A DNA stretch of 47,803 nt from Acetobacteraceae bacterium AT-5844 (lineage in GTDB: Bacteria; Pseudomonadota; Alphaproteobacteria; Acetobacterales; Acetobacteraceae): assembly GCA_000245075.1 (NCBI GenBank), contig JH599941.1, forward strand, positions 20,600 through 68,402, in the 5' to 3' direction. The notes below the pieces were generated by a model. The model did no database searches and was not told the origin of the DNA. It saw nothing but the letters and a program-made list of their open reading frames with translations. Position 1 is the stretch's first letter. Each line of letters starts with the position of its first letter. The translations under genes were made by a program, and so were the position numbers. Positions 17,604 through 26,809 of this stretch are shown in pieces.

Positions 17604-19205
17604 ATGGAACGAAGGTCTTTCCTGAAGGGGGCGGCGGTTGCCGCCGCCTTCTCGGCTACCGGCGGCATCGCAGCGCCGGCCCTGGCACAGGGTGCCGCGG
17701 CGCGGACGCTGCGCTTTGTCCCCCAGGCCAACCTGGCCAATTTCGACCCGATCTGGGGCACACAGTATGTGGTGCGCAACGCATCCCTGCTGGTGTGGGA
17801 CACGCTGTATGGCATCGACGATCAGTTCGTCGCTCATCGCCAGATGGTGGAATCCGAGGAAGTCTCGGCTGATGGCCTGACCTGGACCTTCAAGCTCCGC
17901 CCGGGGCTGAAATTCCATGACGGCTCGCCCGTGCTGTCCAAGGACGTGATCGCCAGCCTCAACCGCTGGGCGGTGCGCGACCCGATGGGGCAGATGATCC
18001 GCGCGATCCAGAACGAGCTGGTGGCGGTGAACGACACCACCTTCCGCTGGTCGCTGAAGAAGCCCTATCCGAAAATGCTGTACGCGTTGGGCAAGAATAA
18101 CGCGCCCTGCGCATTCGTCATGCCGGAGCGCATCGCCAGGACCGATCCGTTCCAGCAGATCACGGAATATGTCGGCTCTGGCCCCTTCCGCTTCGTGCGG
18201 GACGAATGGGTGCCGGGCGCGAAGGCTGTCTTCGCCAAATTCGAGGACTACGTATCCCGCGAGGAGAAGCCGAACTGGCTTTCCGGCGCCAAGAAGGTGC
18301 TGGTGGACCGCGTGGAATGGATGGTGATGCCCGACCCGGCCACCGCGGCGGCGGCGTTGCAGAATGGCGAGGTGGACTGGTGGGAAAATCCCATCACCGA
18401 CCTCGTGCCGGTGCTGAAGCGCAACCGGAACATTGAGGTGGATATCGCCGATCCGCTCGGCAATGTCGGCTCCTTCCGCATGAACCACCTGCACGCGCCC
18501 TTCAACGACCCGCGCGCCCGCCGCGCTATCCTGATGGCGCTGAGCCAGGAAGACTACATGCGCGCCCTGGTTGGGGACGACGAGAGCCTGTGGAAGGTGA
18601 TGGGCGGCTTCTTCACGCCGAACACGCCGCTCTACACCGAGGCGGGCGGCGACATCATGAAGGGCGAGCGCAACATCGCCGCCGCGAAGAAGCTGTTGCA
18701 GGAGGCCGGTTACGACGGCCGGCCGATCACGCTGGTCGTCGCGCAGGACCAGTCCATCACGAAATCCTTCGGCGACGTCAGCGCCGATCTGCTGAAGCGG
18801 CTTGGCATGAACGTCGATTTCGTGGCGACCGACTGGGGCACCGTCGGCTCCCGCCGCGCCTTGAAGACCCCGCCCGAGCAGGGCGGCTGGCATATTTTCC
18901 ATACCTGGCACGCCGGCGCGGATTGCGTGAACCCCGCTCCCTACACGGCGATGCGCGCCAATGGCGAGAATGCCTGGTTCGGCTGGCCGGATAGTCCAGC
19001 GATCGAGGCTGCGAGAGACGAATGGTTCGCGGCCTCCGACCTCGCCGGAGAGAAAGCTGCGGTTGACAAAATGAATGCGTTGGCAGTGGACTTCGGTCTT
19101 TACGCGCCGACAGGATTCTTCTTGTCGTACCAGGCTTGGCGTAAGAATATTGCCGGCGTCGTGAAGGCGCCTGCGCCATTCTTCTGGGGTGTCTCTAAAA
19201 CCTGA
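17604..19205 (+). CDS. ABC transporter substrate-binding protein 2 (SBP family 5, Tat-exported)
   Basis: A second periplasmic binding protein of the same importer. The N-terminus MERRSFLKGAAVAAAFSATG is a textbook Tat signal (RRSFLK), ending at PALAQ. Family 5 blocks mirror those of the upstream gene: FDPIWGTQYVVRNASLLVWD, LRPGLKFHDGSPVLSKD, YVGSGPFRF, ALQNGEVDWWEN and LSQEDYMRALVG. By eye the two proteins align along their whole length with frequent identity, so this is an old tandem duplication. ATG 17604 has AGGGTG about 9 bases upstream. The gap to the permease gene is 10 bases. Confidence 0.94.
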   Translation: MERRSFLKGAAVAAAFSATGGIAAPALAQGAAARTLRFVPQANLANFDPIWGTQYVVRNASLLVWDTLYGIDDQFVAHRQMVESEEVSADGLTWTFKLRPGLKFHDGSPVLSKDVIASLNRWAVRDPMGQMIRAIQNELVAVNDTTFRWSLKKPYPKMLYALGKNNAPCAFVMPERIARTDPFQQITEYVGSGPFRFVRDEWVPGAKAVFAKFEDYVSREEKPNWLSGAKKVLVDRVEWMVMPDPATAAAALQNGEVDWWENPITDLVPVLKRNRNIEVDIADPLGNVGSFRMNHLHAPFNDPRARRAILMALSQEDYMRALVGDDESLWKVMGGFFTPNTPLYTEAGGDIMKGERNIAAAKKLLQEAGYDGRPITLVVAQDQSITKSFGDVSADLLKRLGMNVDFVATDWGTVGSRRALKTPPEQGGWHIFHTWHAGADCVNPAPYTAMRANGENAWFGWPDSPAIEAARDEWFAASDLAGEKAAVDKMNALAVDFGLYAPTGFFLSYQAWRKNIAGVVKAPAPFFWGVSKT

Positions 19206-19215
19206 TCGGAACCAC

Positions 19216-20157
19216 ATGTTCGCCTACATCGTCAGACGTATCCTGGCGACGATCCCTGTCATGGCGATCGTTGCATTGTTTGTTTTCAGCTTGCTCTACA
19301 TCGCTCCGGGCGATCCTGCGGCGGTGATTGCCGGTGACCAGGCCACGCCTGCCGATGTGGAGCGGATTCGCGCCAGCCTCGGCCTGGACCGTCCATTCCT
19401 CGTGCGATTCGGGGAATGGGTGTTCCGGATCATCCAGGGCGACCTCGGCCTGTCCATCTTCACCAACCTGCCTGTTACGCGGATGATCGCGCAGCGCATC
19501 GAGCCCACGCTCTCGCTGATGGTCGTCACGCTGGTGCTCGCCGTCAGCATCGCCGTTCCGATGGGCGTGATCGCGGCCTGGAAGTCCGGTTCGCTGATCG
19601 ACCGTATGGTGATGGGCTTCGCCGTGCTGGGCTTCTCCGTGCCCGTCTTCGTCGTTGGCTACCTGCTGGCTTACTTCTTCGCGCTGGAGCTGGATTGGCT
19701 GCCGGTGCAGGGCTACACGCCGATCGAGAATGGCATCTGGCCTTGGTTCCAGAATCTGATACTGCCATCCGTGGCGCTGGGCGGCGTGTACATCGCGCTG
19801 ATCGCCCGCATTACCCGCGCGACGATGATGGAAATTCTGCAGCAGGACTACATCCGTACCGCGCGCGCCAAGGGCGCCGGGCAAACCACCATCCTGTTCC
19901 TGCACGCGCTGAAGAACGCGGCGGTGCCCATCGTCACCATCATCGGTATCGGCCTCGCCGGCCTCATCGGCGGCGCGGTGGTGACGGAAAGCGTGTTCGC
20001 CATTCCGGGCCTCGGCCGTCTGACCGTCGACGCGATCCTGCGTCGTGACTACCCGGTCATTCAGGGCGTCATCCTGCTGTTCAGCTTTGTTTACGTGCTG
20101 GTCAATCTGCTGATCGACCTGAGCTACACTCTCTTTGACCCGAGGATCCGGTATTGA
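19216..20157 (+). CDS. Peptide/nickel-type ABC importer permease (DppB-like)
   Basis: Inner-membrane permease subunit. About six membrane helices start with YIVRRILATIPVMAIVALFV. The family signature APGDPA follows helix 1, and the EAA loop (DYIRTARAKGAG with LKNA following) couples to the ATPase. The C-terminus FDPRIRY is typical of DppB proteins. Length 313 is normal. ATG 19216 is preferred over the in-frame GTG/TTG-type extension to 19189 because it begins the first helix directly and sits 10 bases after the preceding stop. The stop overlaps the next start (TTGA). Confidence 0.95.
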   Translation: MFAYIVRRILATIPVMAIVALFVFSLLYIAPGDPAAVIAGDQATPADVERIRASLGLDRPFLVRFGEWVFRIIQGDLGLSIFTNLPVTRMIAQRIEPTLSLMVVTLVLAVSIAVPMGVIAAWKSGSLIDRMVMGFAVLGFSVPVFVVGYLLAYFFALELDWLPVQGYTPIENGIWPWFQNLILPSVALGGVYIALIARITRATMMEILQQDYIRTARAKGAGQTTILFLHALKNAAVPIVTIIGIGLAGLIGGAVVTESVFAIPGLGRLTVDAILRRDYPVIQGVILLFSFVYVLVNLLIDLSYTLFDPRIRY

Positions 20158-21068
20158 GCACCACCGCACTTCCGCCCGGCGGAGTTCCCGCCGCGGCGCC
20201 CGCCATGCCGGATGTCATGCCCGTCCGTAAGGCACGGAAGGGTTTCATCGGCTACGTCACGCGTCACCCGACGATCGCCATCGGTGGCTTCCTGCTGCTT
20301 CTGCTGATCGCCGTGGCCGTCTTCGCGCCCTTCCTGTGGACCAAGGACCCGACGGCCCTGGCGCCCGCGATGCGTACGCGCGACCCCTCCGCTCGCTGGT
20401 GGTTCGGCACGGACATGTTGGGGCGCGACGTTTACTCCCGCGTCATCTACGGCACTCGCGTCTCGCTGATCGTCGGCTTCGGCGTGGCCATCGCCTCCTC
20501 CGTCATCGGCCTGTTCATCGGCCTGGTGTCGGGCTTCGTGCGGTGGGCGGACAGCATCATCATGCGCGTCATGGACGGTCTGATGTCCATTCCGTCCATC
20601 CTGCTGGCCATCGCGCTGATGGCGCTGACCCGCGGTTCGGTCGGCAACGTCATCCTGGCCATCACCGTCGCCGAGGTGCCGCGTGTCGCGCGTTTGGTGC
20701 GCGGCGTGGTGCTCTCCCTGCGTGAGCAGCCCTATGTCGAGGCGGCAATCGCCTCCGGCACGCGTACGCCGGTTATCATCTGGCGGCACATCCTGCCCAA
20801 CACCCTCGCGCCGATGATCGTGCAGGCCACTTATATCTGCGCCAGCGCGATGATCGCCGAAGCCATCCTCAGCTTCATCGGGGCCGGCACGCCGCCGATC
20901 ATCCCGTCCTGGGGCAACATCATGGCCGAGGGCCGCGCGCTCTGGCAGGTGAAGCCGTATATCGTCTTCTTCCCCGCCATCTTCCTGTCCATCACCGTGC
21001 TGGCGGTGAACCTGCTGGGCGATGGCCTGCGGGATTCGCTCGACCCGCGCCTGGCGAAGCGGGTGTAA
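20154..21068 (+). CDS. Peptide/nickel-type ABC importer permease (DppC-like)
   Basis: The second inner-membrane permease subunit. The N-terminal cytoplasmic segment precedes helix 1 ([20 protein letters not shown]), followed by the DppC hallmark [19 protein letters not shown] and an EAA loop ([20 protein letters not shown]). The C-terminus [12 protein letters not shown] is characteristic. The start is a TTG at 20154 whose last two bases overlap the preceding TGA stop; GAGGA about 8 bases upstream supports it. An ATG at 20205 would remove 17 residues of the poorly conserved N-terminus. Length 304 with the TTG start. Confidence 0.94.
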   Translation: MSTTALPPGGVPAAAPAMPDVMPVRKARKGFIGYVTRHPTIAIGGFLLLLLIAVAVFAPFLWTKDPTALAPAMRTRDPSARWWFGTDMLGRDVYSRVIYGTRVSLIVGFGVAIASSVIGLFIGLVSGFVRWADSIIMRVMDGLMSIPSILLAIALMALTRGSVGNVILAITVAEVPRVARLVRGVVLSLREQPYVEAAIASGTRTPVIIWRHILPNTLAPMIVQATYICASAMIAEAILSFIGAGTPPIIPSWGNIMAEGRALWQVKPYIVFFPAIFLSITVLAVNLLGDGLRDSLDPRLAKRV

Positions 21069-21073
21069 TTCCT

Positions 21074-22062
<989 letters not shown>

Positions 22063-22066
<4 letters not shown>

Positions 22067-23127
22067 GCATGTCGATGGGCCAATCCCCTGCCAACCCATC
22101 GGCTATCGCCAGCCGGCCGCTGCTCGAAGTCAACGATCTGAAGAAGCACTTCCCGATCAAGGCGGGCTTCTTTGGTGGTACGACCGGTTACGTTTATGCC
22201 GTGGATGGCGTGTCCTTCCACATCAACAAGGGTGAGACGCTGTCGCTGGTCGGTGAGTCCGGCTGCGGCAAGTCCACTGTCGGCAAGACGCTGCTGCGCC
22301 TCTACAACCCGACGGACGGTCAGGTTGTGCTGGACGGCCAGCGGATCGACGACCTGACCGAAGGCAAGCTGCGCCCTGTGCGCCGCCGCATCGGCGTGGT
22401 GTTCCAGGACCCGTTCAGCAGCCTCAATCCCCGCATGCGGGTGAGGGACCTGCTGGCCGAGCCCATCCGCAACTACGGTCTGGCGAAGAATTCCGCCGAC
22501 CTGGAAGCGCGTCTGGCGAGCCTGATGGATCGCGTCCGCCTGCCGCGCGACGCGGTGAACCGCTATCCGCACGAATTCTCGGGCGGCCAGCGCCAGCGTA
22601 TCTGCATCGCGCGCGCCCTGGCGGGTGAGCCGGAGCTGATCATCTGCGACGAGGCCGTCTCGGCTCTCGACGTGTCGGTGAAGGCGCAGATCGTGAATCT
22701 GCTGCAGGACCTGCAGCGCGAGCTCGGCCTGGCGCTGCTGTTCATCAGCCACGACCTCGCCATCGTCGAGCACATGACGCACCGCGTGGCGGTCATGTAT
22801 CTCGGCAAGATCGTCGAGATCGCGCCGAAGCGCAGCCTGTTCGCTGCGCCGAAGCACCCCTACACGGAAGCGCTGCTCTCCGCCGTGCCGGTGCCGGAGC
22901 CTGGGGCTGCGCGGGAGCGCATCATCCTGAAGGGTGACGTGCCGAGCCCGATCAAGCCGCCGAAGGGCTGCCGCTTCCACACGCGCTGCCCCTACGCCTT
23001 CGATCGCTGCAAGACGGACGAGCCGCGCCTGCAGCAGACGTCTGAGGGCCATTGGGCTGCGTGCCATTTGCACGACCTTTCGGCCAATCAGAACCCGATG
23101 GCGCGTAACTCGGTGAGCTACTCGTAA
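22063..23127 (+). CDS. Peptide ABC importer ATPase (DppF-like)
   Basis: The second ATPase, pairing with the upstream one as a heterodimer. Walker [11 protein letters not shown]-loop [12 protein letters not shown], signature [12 protein letters not shown], Walker [13 protein letters not shown] and HDLAIVEH are intact. The C-terminal domain has [15 protein letters not shown] and an ACHL tail, the Cys pattern seen in this family. It is the last gene of the operon, followed 7 bases later by a strong intrinsic terminator. The operon order of two binding proteins, two permeases and two ATPases makes a complete importer. Confidence 0.95.
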
Positions 23128-23134
23128 TCAGCGG

Positions 23135-23160
23135 AAAAGGGGCTTCGGCCCCTTTTCTTG
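23135..23160 (+). terminator. Rho-independent terminator of the peptide ABC importer operon
   Basis: A perfect stem AAAAGGGGC/GCCCCTTTT (23135-23143 with 23148-23156) closes a very stable TTCG tetraloop and is followed by CTTG. The A-rich 5' arm and T-rich 3' arm make it active on the plus strand and possibly both. Confidence 0.9.
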
Positions 23161-23319
23161 TGGCGGTATTTGCGAACGCCTCGCAATATCAAAATCCGTG
23201 ACCGCCTTTTCATGGTGTCGTCTTGCTGCCTTCGCTTGACGACTACCCAGGGCTTGGATGACTCTTGCCAATGTAAGGCAGCCGCAGCTCGCGGTGCCGT
23301 TGCTTGGGGGAGACGAAGG

Positions 23320-23820
<501 letters not shown>

Positions 23821-23830
23821 GGGGAAGGCC

Positions 23831-24625
23831 ATGTACGATTTCGCCTATCACAAGCCCACCACCATCGCCGACGCGGTGAAGATCCTCTCTGAAGATCCGG
23901 ATGCGAAGCCGATCTCCGGTGGCATGACACTGCTCCCTGCGCTGAAGCACAGGCTGAACCAGCCCACCGCACTGGTGGATCTCGGCGGCATTGCCGAGCT
24001 GCGCGGCGTGAAGCGGGAAGGGGATGCCGTCGTCATCGGCGCCATGACCACGCATTACGCCGTGGCGACCGATCCGCTGGTGAAGCAGTTCATCCCCGCC
24101 CTGGCCCGTATGGCTTCCACCGTGGGCGATACCCAGGTGCGCAACCGGGGCACCATGGGCGGCAGCCTGGCCAATAACGACCCTGCGGCGGACTATCCTG
24201 CGGCCGCGATTGCGCTGGGCGCCACTTTTATCACCAGTAGCCGGCGCATCGCGGCCGATGATTTCTTCCTTGGAATGTTCACCACGGCGCTGGAGCCCGG
24301 TGAGTTGCTCGTCGCCATTTCCTTCCCCATTCCGGAGAAGGCCGGCTATGCCAAACTCCGCAACCCGGCCAGCCGCTATTCCATGGCTGGCGTGTTCGTC
24401 GCCAAGGGTCCGGCAGGGGTGCGGGTGGGCGTGAACGGGGCGGGACCTTGCGTGTTCCGGCAGAAGGAGATGGAAGCCGCGCTTTCCGCCAACTGGTCCG
24501 CATCCGCGCTGTCGGGAATCCGCCAGTCCGCGGAAGAGCTGAACAGCGATATCCATGGTAGCGCCGAGTATCGCGCCAATCTGGTGGAAGTCATGGCGAA
24601 GCGCGCCCTGGCGGGTGCCGGCTGA
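23831..24625 (+). CDS. FAD-binding subunit of a molybdenum hydroxylase (CoxM-like)
   Basis: The middle subunit carries FAD and passes electrons from the iron-sulfur subunit to an acceptor. FAD-binding motifs ISGGMTLLPALKHR and TVGDTQVRNRGTMGGSLANN, with DPAADYPAA next, are intact. The C-terminal CO-dehydrogenase-type domain follows (AGVFVAKGPAGVRVGVNGAG). Length 264 is normal. It is probably co-transcribed with the iron-sulfur subunit. No catalytic large subunit follows: the next gene is a cold-shock protein after about 160 bases. The holoenzyme therefore needs a partner encoded elsewhere. Confidence 0.93.
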   Translation: MYDFAYHKPTTIADAVKILSEDPDAKPISGGMTLLPALKHRLNQPTALVDLGGIAELRGVKREGDAVVIGAMTTHYAVATDPLVKQFIPALARMASTVGDTQVRNRGTMGGSLANNDPAADYPAAAIALGATFITSSRRIAADDFFLGMFTTALEPGELLVAISFPIPEKAGYAKLRNPASRYSMAGVFVAKGPAGVRVGVNGAGPCVFRQKEMEAALSANWSASALSGIRQSAEELNSDIHGSAEYRANLVEVMAKRALAGAG

Positions 24626-24656
24626 GGCTGGAGAGGGCATTTCACCACGATTTTTG

Positions 24657-24751
24657 CCCGCGAAATGCGGGACGAATCGCAACGAGCTTATCGATTCGAC
24701 TGGCAATCGGTGCTGCGGGATGCAAGGATGATGATACCGGTCCTGCATCCC
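24657..24751 (+). promoter_or_regulatory. Structured 5' leader of the cold-shock gene: three consecutive hairpins
   Basis: Stem 1 is CCCGC/GCGGG with loop GAAAT (24657-24671). Stem 2 is CGAATCG/CGATTCG with a 12-base loop (24673-24698). Stem 3 is GGGATGC/GCATCCC plus AGGA/TCCT with a single bulged A and a 12-base loop (24717-24751). Stem 3 ends 34 bases before the GTG start. Cold-shock genes in other bacteria use leader structure for temperature-dependent translation and mRNA stability; this leader may do the same (inference). The first hairpin could instead end the coxS-coxM transcript, but no T-run follows it. Confidence 0.45.
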
Positions 24752-24785
24752 GTCGGACCGTGTACTTTTACGGATACGAAACGCA

Positions 24786-25556
24786 GTGTTTCCGGACAAC
24801 GATTCGCAGGGTGGCGCCGGGCCGATTGAGGCCGAGGTGAAGTGGTACAATGGCCGCAAGGGTTTCGGCTTCGTGCTGGGGCCAGATGGCCAGGATGTGT
24901 TCTTCCACGCATCGGCGCTGACCGAGGCAGGAATCGAACCGCCTGAGACTGGCGACAAGTTGGTCTGCGAGATCGGCTCGGACCGCCAGGGCCGCCGACT
25001 GGTGACCAAGATTCATGAGCGCAAGCTGGGTCCGGGGGGCGGAGACCGTCCGCCGCGCCGTGACTTCGGTGGCGACCGCTTCGGCGGCGGCGGCTTTGGC
25101 GATCGTCCGCCGCGCCGTGACTTCGGTGACCGCCCGCCCCGCCGTGAGTTCGGCGGCGGCGGCTTTGGTGGCGGCTTCGGCGGCGGCGGCTTTGGCGATC
25201 GTCCGCCGCGCCGTGACTTCGGCGACCGTCCGCCCCGCCGTGAGTTCGGCGGTGGTGGTGACCGCTTTGGCGGCGGCGGCTTCGGTGCTCCGCGCGCTTT
25301 CGGCGATCGTCCGCCGCGCCGTGACTTCGGCCGCGACGAAGGTGGCCCGACCTATGCCGTCAGCGGTACGGTGAAGTGGTTCGACCAGGTCCGTGGCTTC
25401 GGCTTCGTGACGCCGGATGACGGTGGGCAGGACGTGTTCCTGCATTCCTCCGTTCTGCAGCGCGCGGGCAAGCAGGACGTGCAGCAGGGCGAGAAGGTCG
25501 CCCTGGAGGTCAAGGACGGTCAGCGTGGCCGTCAGGCCGTGGTGATGAAGGACTGA
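24786..25556 (+). CDS. Double cold-shock-domain RNA-binding protein with Arg/Gly-rich linker
   Basis: A nucleic-acid chaperone. The first cold-shock domain (about residues 14-80) has RNP1-like KGFGFV and RNP2-like DVFFHAS. The second (about 189-256) has RGFGFV and DVFLHSS. Between them lies a low-complexity linker (81-188) with six copies of DRPPRR[D/E]FG mixed with GGGGFG runs. Most bacterial Csp proteins are about 70 residues with one domain; two-domain forms are known in alphaproteobacteria, but the long RPPRR/GGFG linker recalls eukaryotic RGG and glycine-rich RNA-binding proteins. The start is GTG 24786, the last start-type codon before the domain; its ribosome site is weak. The gene is monocistronic with its own structured leader and terminator. 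Confidence 0.9.
   Translation: MFPDNDSQGGAGPIEAEVKWYNGRKGFGFVLGPDGQDVFFHASALTEAGIEPPETGDKLVCEIGSDRQGRRLVTKIHERKLGPGGGDRPPRRDFGGDRFGGGGFGDRPPRRDFGDRPPRREFGGGGFGGGFGGGGFGDRPPRRDFGDRPPRREFGGGGDRFGGGGFGAPRAFGDRPPRRDFGRDEGGPTYAVSGTVKWFDQVRGFGFVTPDDGGQDVFLHSSVLQRAGKQDVQQGEKVALEVKDGQRGRQAVVMKD
25041..25337 (+). repeat. Degenerate in-gene repeat encoding six DRPPRR[D/E]FG units
   Basis: The unit GACCGTCCGCCGCGCCGTGA and close variants recur six times, interspersed with GGCGGCGGCGGCTTTGG-type units that encode Gly-Phe runs. Copies differ at third positions and between GAC and GAG codons. Near-identity at the DNA level makes copy-number change by slippage likely. Confidence 0.85.
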
Positions 25557-25586
25557 GCCTCAGGCTCTTTCCCGAAGCTTGGAGAG

Positions 25587-25614
25587 CCCCCGGTGTTCCG
25601 CACCGGGGGTTTTT
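25587..25614 (+). terminator. Rho-independent terminator of the cold-shock gene
   Basis: A perfect 9-base stem CCCCCGGTG/CACCGGGGG (25587-25595 with 25601-25609), loop TTCCG, is followed by TTTTT. It begins 30 bases after the stop codon. Confidence 0.92.
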
Positions 25615-25752
25615 CATGTCTGGACGATTGGGTGTTTAGCGAAGAATCGCTGTTGAATGTCTCTTTATTCGCGCTTCCCGGCGGACAATCTCTGCCCTAT
25701 ATAACGCGAGATCAGCGTTTATAGAGAATTCCGCAAGGAAAGGCGCCACGCT

Positions 25753-26742
25753 ATGTCCAAGGTCCATGTTATTCACGAAAACCCCGCCTGGTTGCCGCCT
25801 CTGGCCGAGGGATTTGACCGGATCGGGCTGCCTTGGGGTGAGCTGGACCTGTCGCGCGGGACCTTCGACCTGTCTTCCGTGCCGCCAGAGGGCGTGTACT
25901 ACAACCGCATGAGCGCTTCCTCTCATACGCGCGGGCATCGTTATTCGGCGGAACTCACAGCCGGCGTGCTGGCGTGGCTCACGCGCCATGGCCGCAAGGT
26001 CGTCAATGGCCCTCGTGCGCTGGACCTCGAGATCAGCAAGGTGCGGCAGTATGCGGCGCTGGAAGCCGCCGGGCTCACCGTGCCGCGTACGGTCTTTGTG
26101 CAGGACGATATCGACGCGATTCTCGATGCCGCACGCCGCCATTTTGCCCCTGGCCCGCTGATCCTGAAGCCCAACCGGGGCGGGAAGGGCCTGGGCGTGC
26201 GGCTGTTCCAGTCTGTCGAAGCGCTGGCGGATTATTTCGCCTCGGCTCCGGCGGATGAGGCGCCGGTGGATGGCATTTGGCTGCTGCAGGAATATGTGCG
26301 CGCGCCTCGTCCCGTGATCACCCGGGCGGAGTTCGTCGGCGGCCGCTTTGTCTATGCGGTGGAAGTCGACACCACCGCGGGGTTCGAGCTGTGCCCGGCG
26401 GATGTCTGCGCTGTAGGTGATGCGGCCTGCCCGGTGGGCGCGCAGCCCGTGCCGCAGGCCGCCGCCGCGCCGCGCTTCACCATCCTGGCCGATGGCATCG
26501 AGCCTCTCCTGCGTACGCGGCTGGAAGGTTTCGTGGCCCAGGCCGGTATCGACGTGGCCGGCATCGAGTTCATCCGCGACACGCAGGGCCGCGTGCTGGT
26601 CTATGATGTGAACACCAACACCAATTACAATCAGGCGGCTGAGGAAGCCGCGGGCGTGGCCGGCACCAACCGCTCCGGCCCGGGTGCGCTGGCGGAGTAC
26701 CTGGCTGCCCAGCTGGCGGAGGGGCGCCGCCTCGCCGCCTGA
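25753..26742 (+). CDS. ATP-grasp ligase, RimK-like, substrate unknown
   Basis: ATP-grasp enzymes join a carboxylate to an amine through an acyl phosphate. The N-terminal pre-ATP-grasp part includes VYYNRMSASSHTRGHR and VVNGPRALDLEISKV. The nucleotide-binding part shows LILKPNRGGKGLGVRLF (phosphate loop) and LLQEYV, and the C-terminus has the metal motif VYDVNTNTNYN near residue 290. Length 329 fits RimK and alpha-L-glutamate ligase relatives. ATG 25753 lies behind AAGGAAAGGCGCC. A possible -10 TATATA lies near 25700 within an AT-richer upstream stretch. There is no peptide or cofactor biosynthesis neighbour to name the substrate. The next gene starts about 70 bases downstream. Confidence 0.85.
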   Translation: MSKVHVIHENPAWLPPLAEGFDRIGLPWGELDLSRGTFDLSSVPPEGVYYNRMSASSHTRGHRYSAELTAGVLAWLTRHGRKVVNGPRALDLEISKVRQYAALEAAGLTVPRTVFVQDDIDAILDAARRHFAPGPLILKPNRGGKGLGVRLFQSVEALADYFASAPADEAPVDGIWLLQEYVRAPRPVITRAEFVGGRFVYAVEVDTTAGFELCPADVCAVGDAACPVGAQPVPQAAAAPRFTILADGIEPLLRTRLEGFVAQAGIDVAGIEFIRDTQGRVLVYDVNTNTNYNQAAEEAAGVAGTNRSGPGALAEYLAAQLAEGRRLAA

Positions 26743-26809
26743 GCGCGGCCAAGCTCTCTCGAACAGCTTCATTGCGGGCGGGGGCAGGGTAGCGGCATCC
26801 TGGCATGCC

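Noticed and set aside
25041-25337. Repeats in the cold-shock gene as a CRISPR array
   Set aside because: Units are in frame, encode DRPPRR[D/E]FG, and have no unique spacers of constant length.
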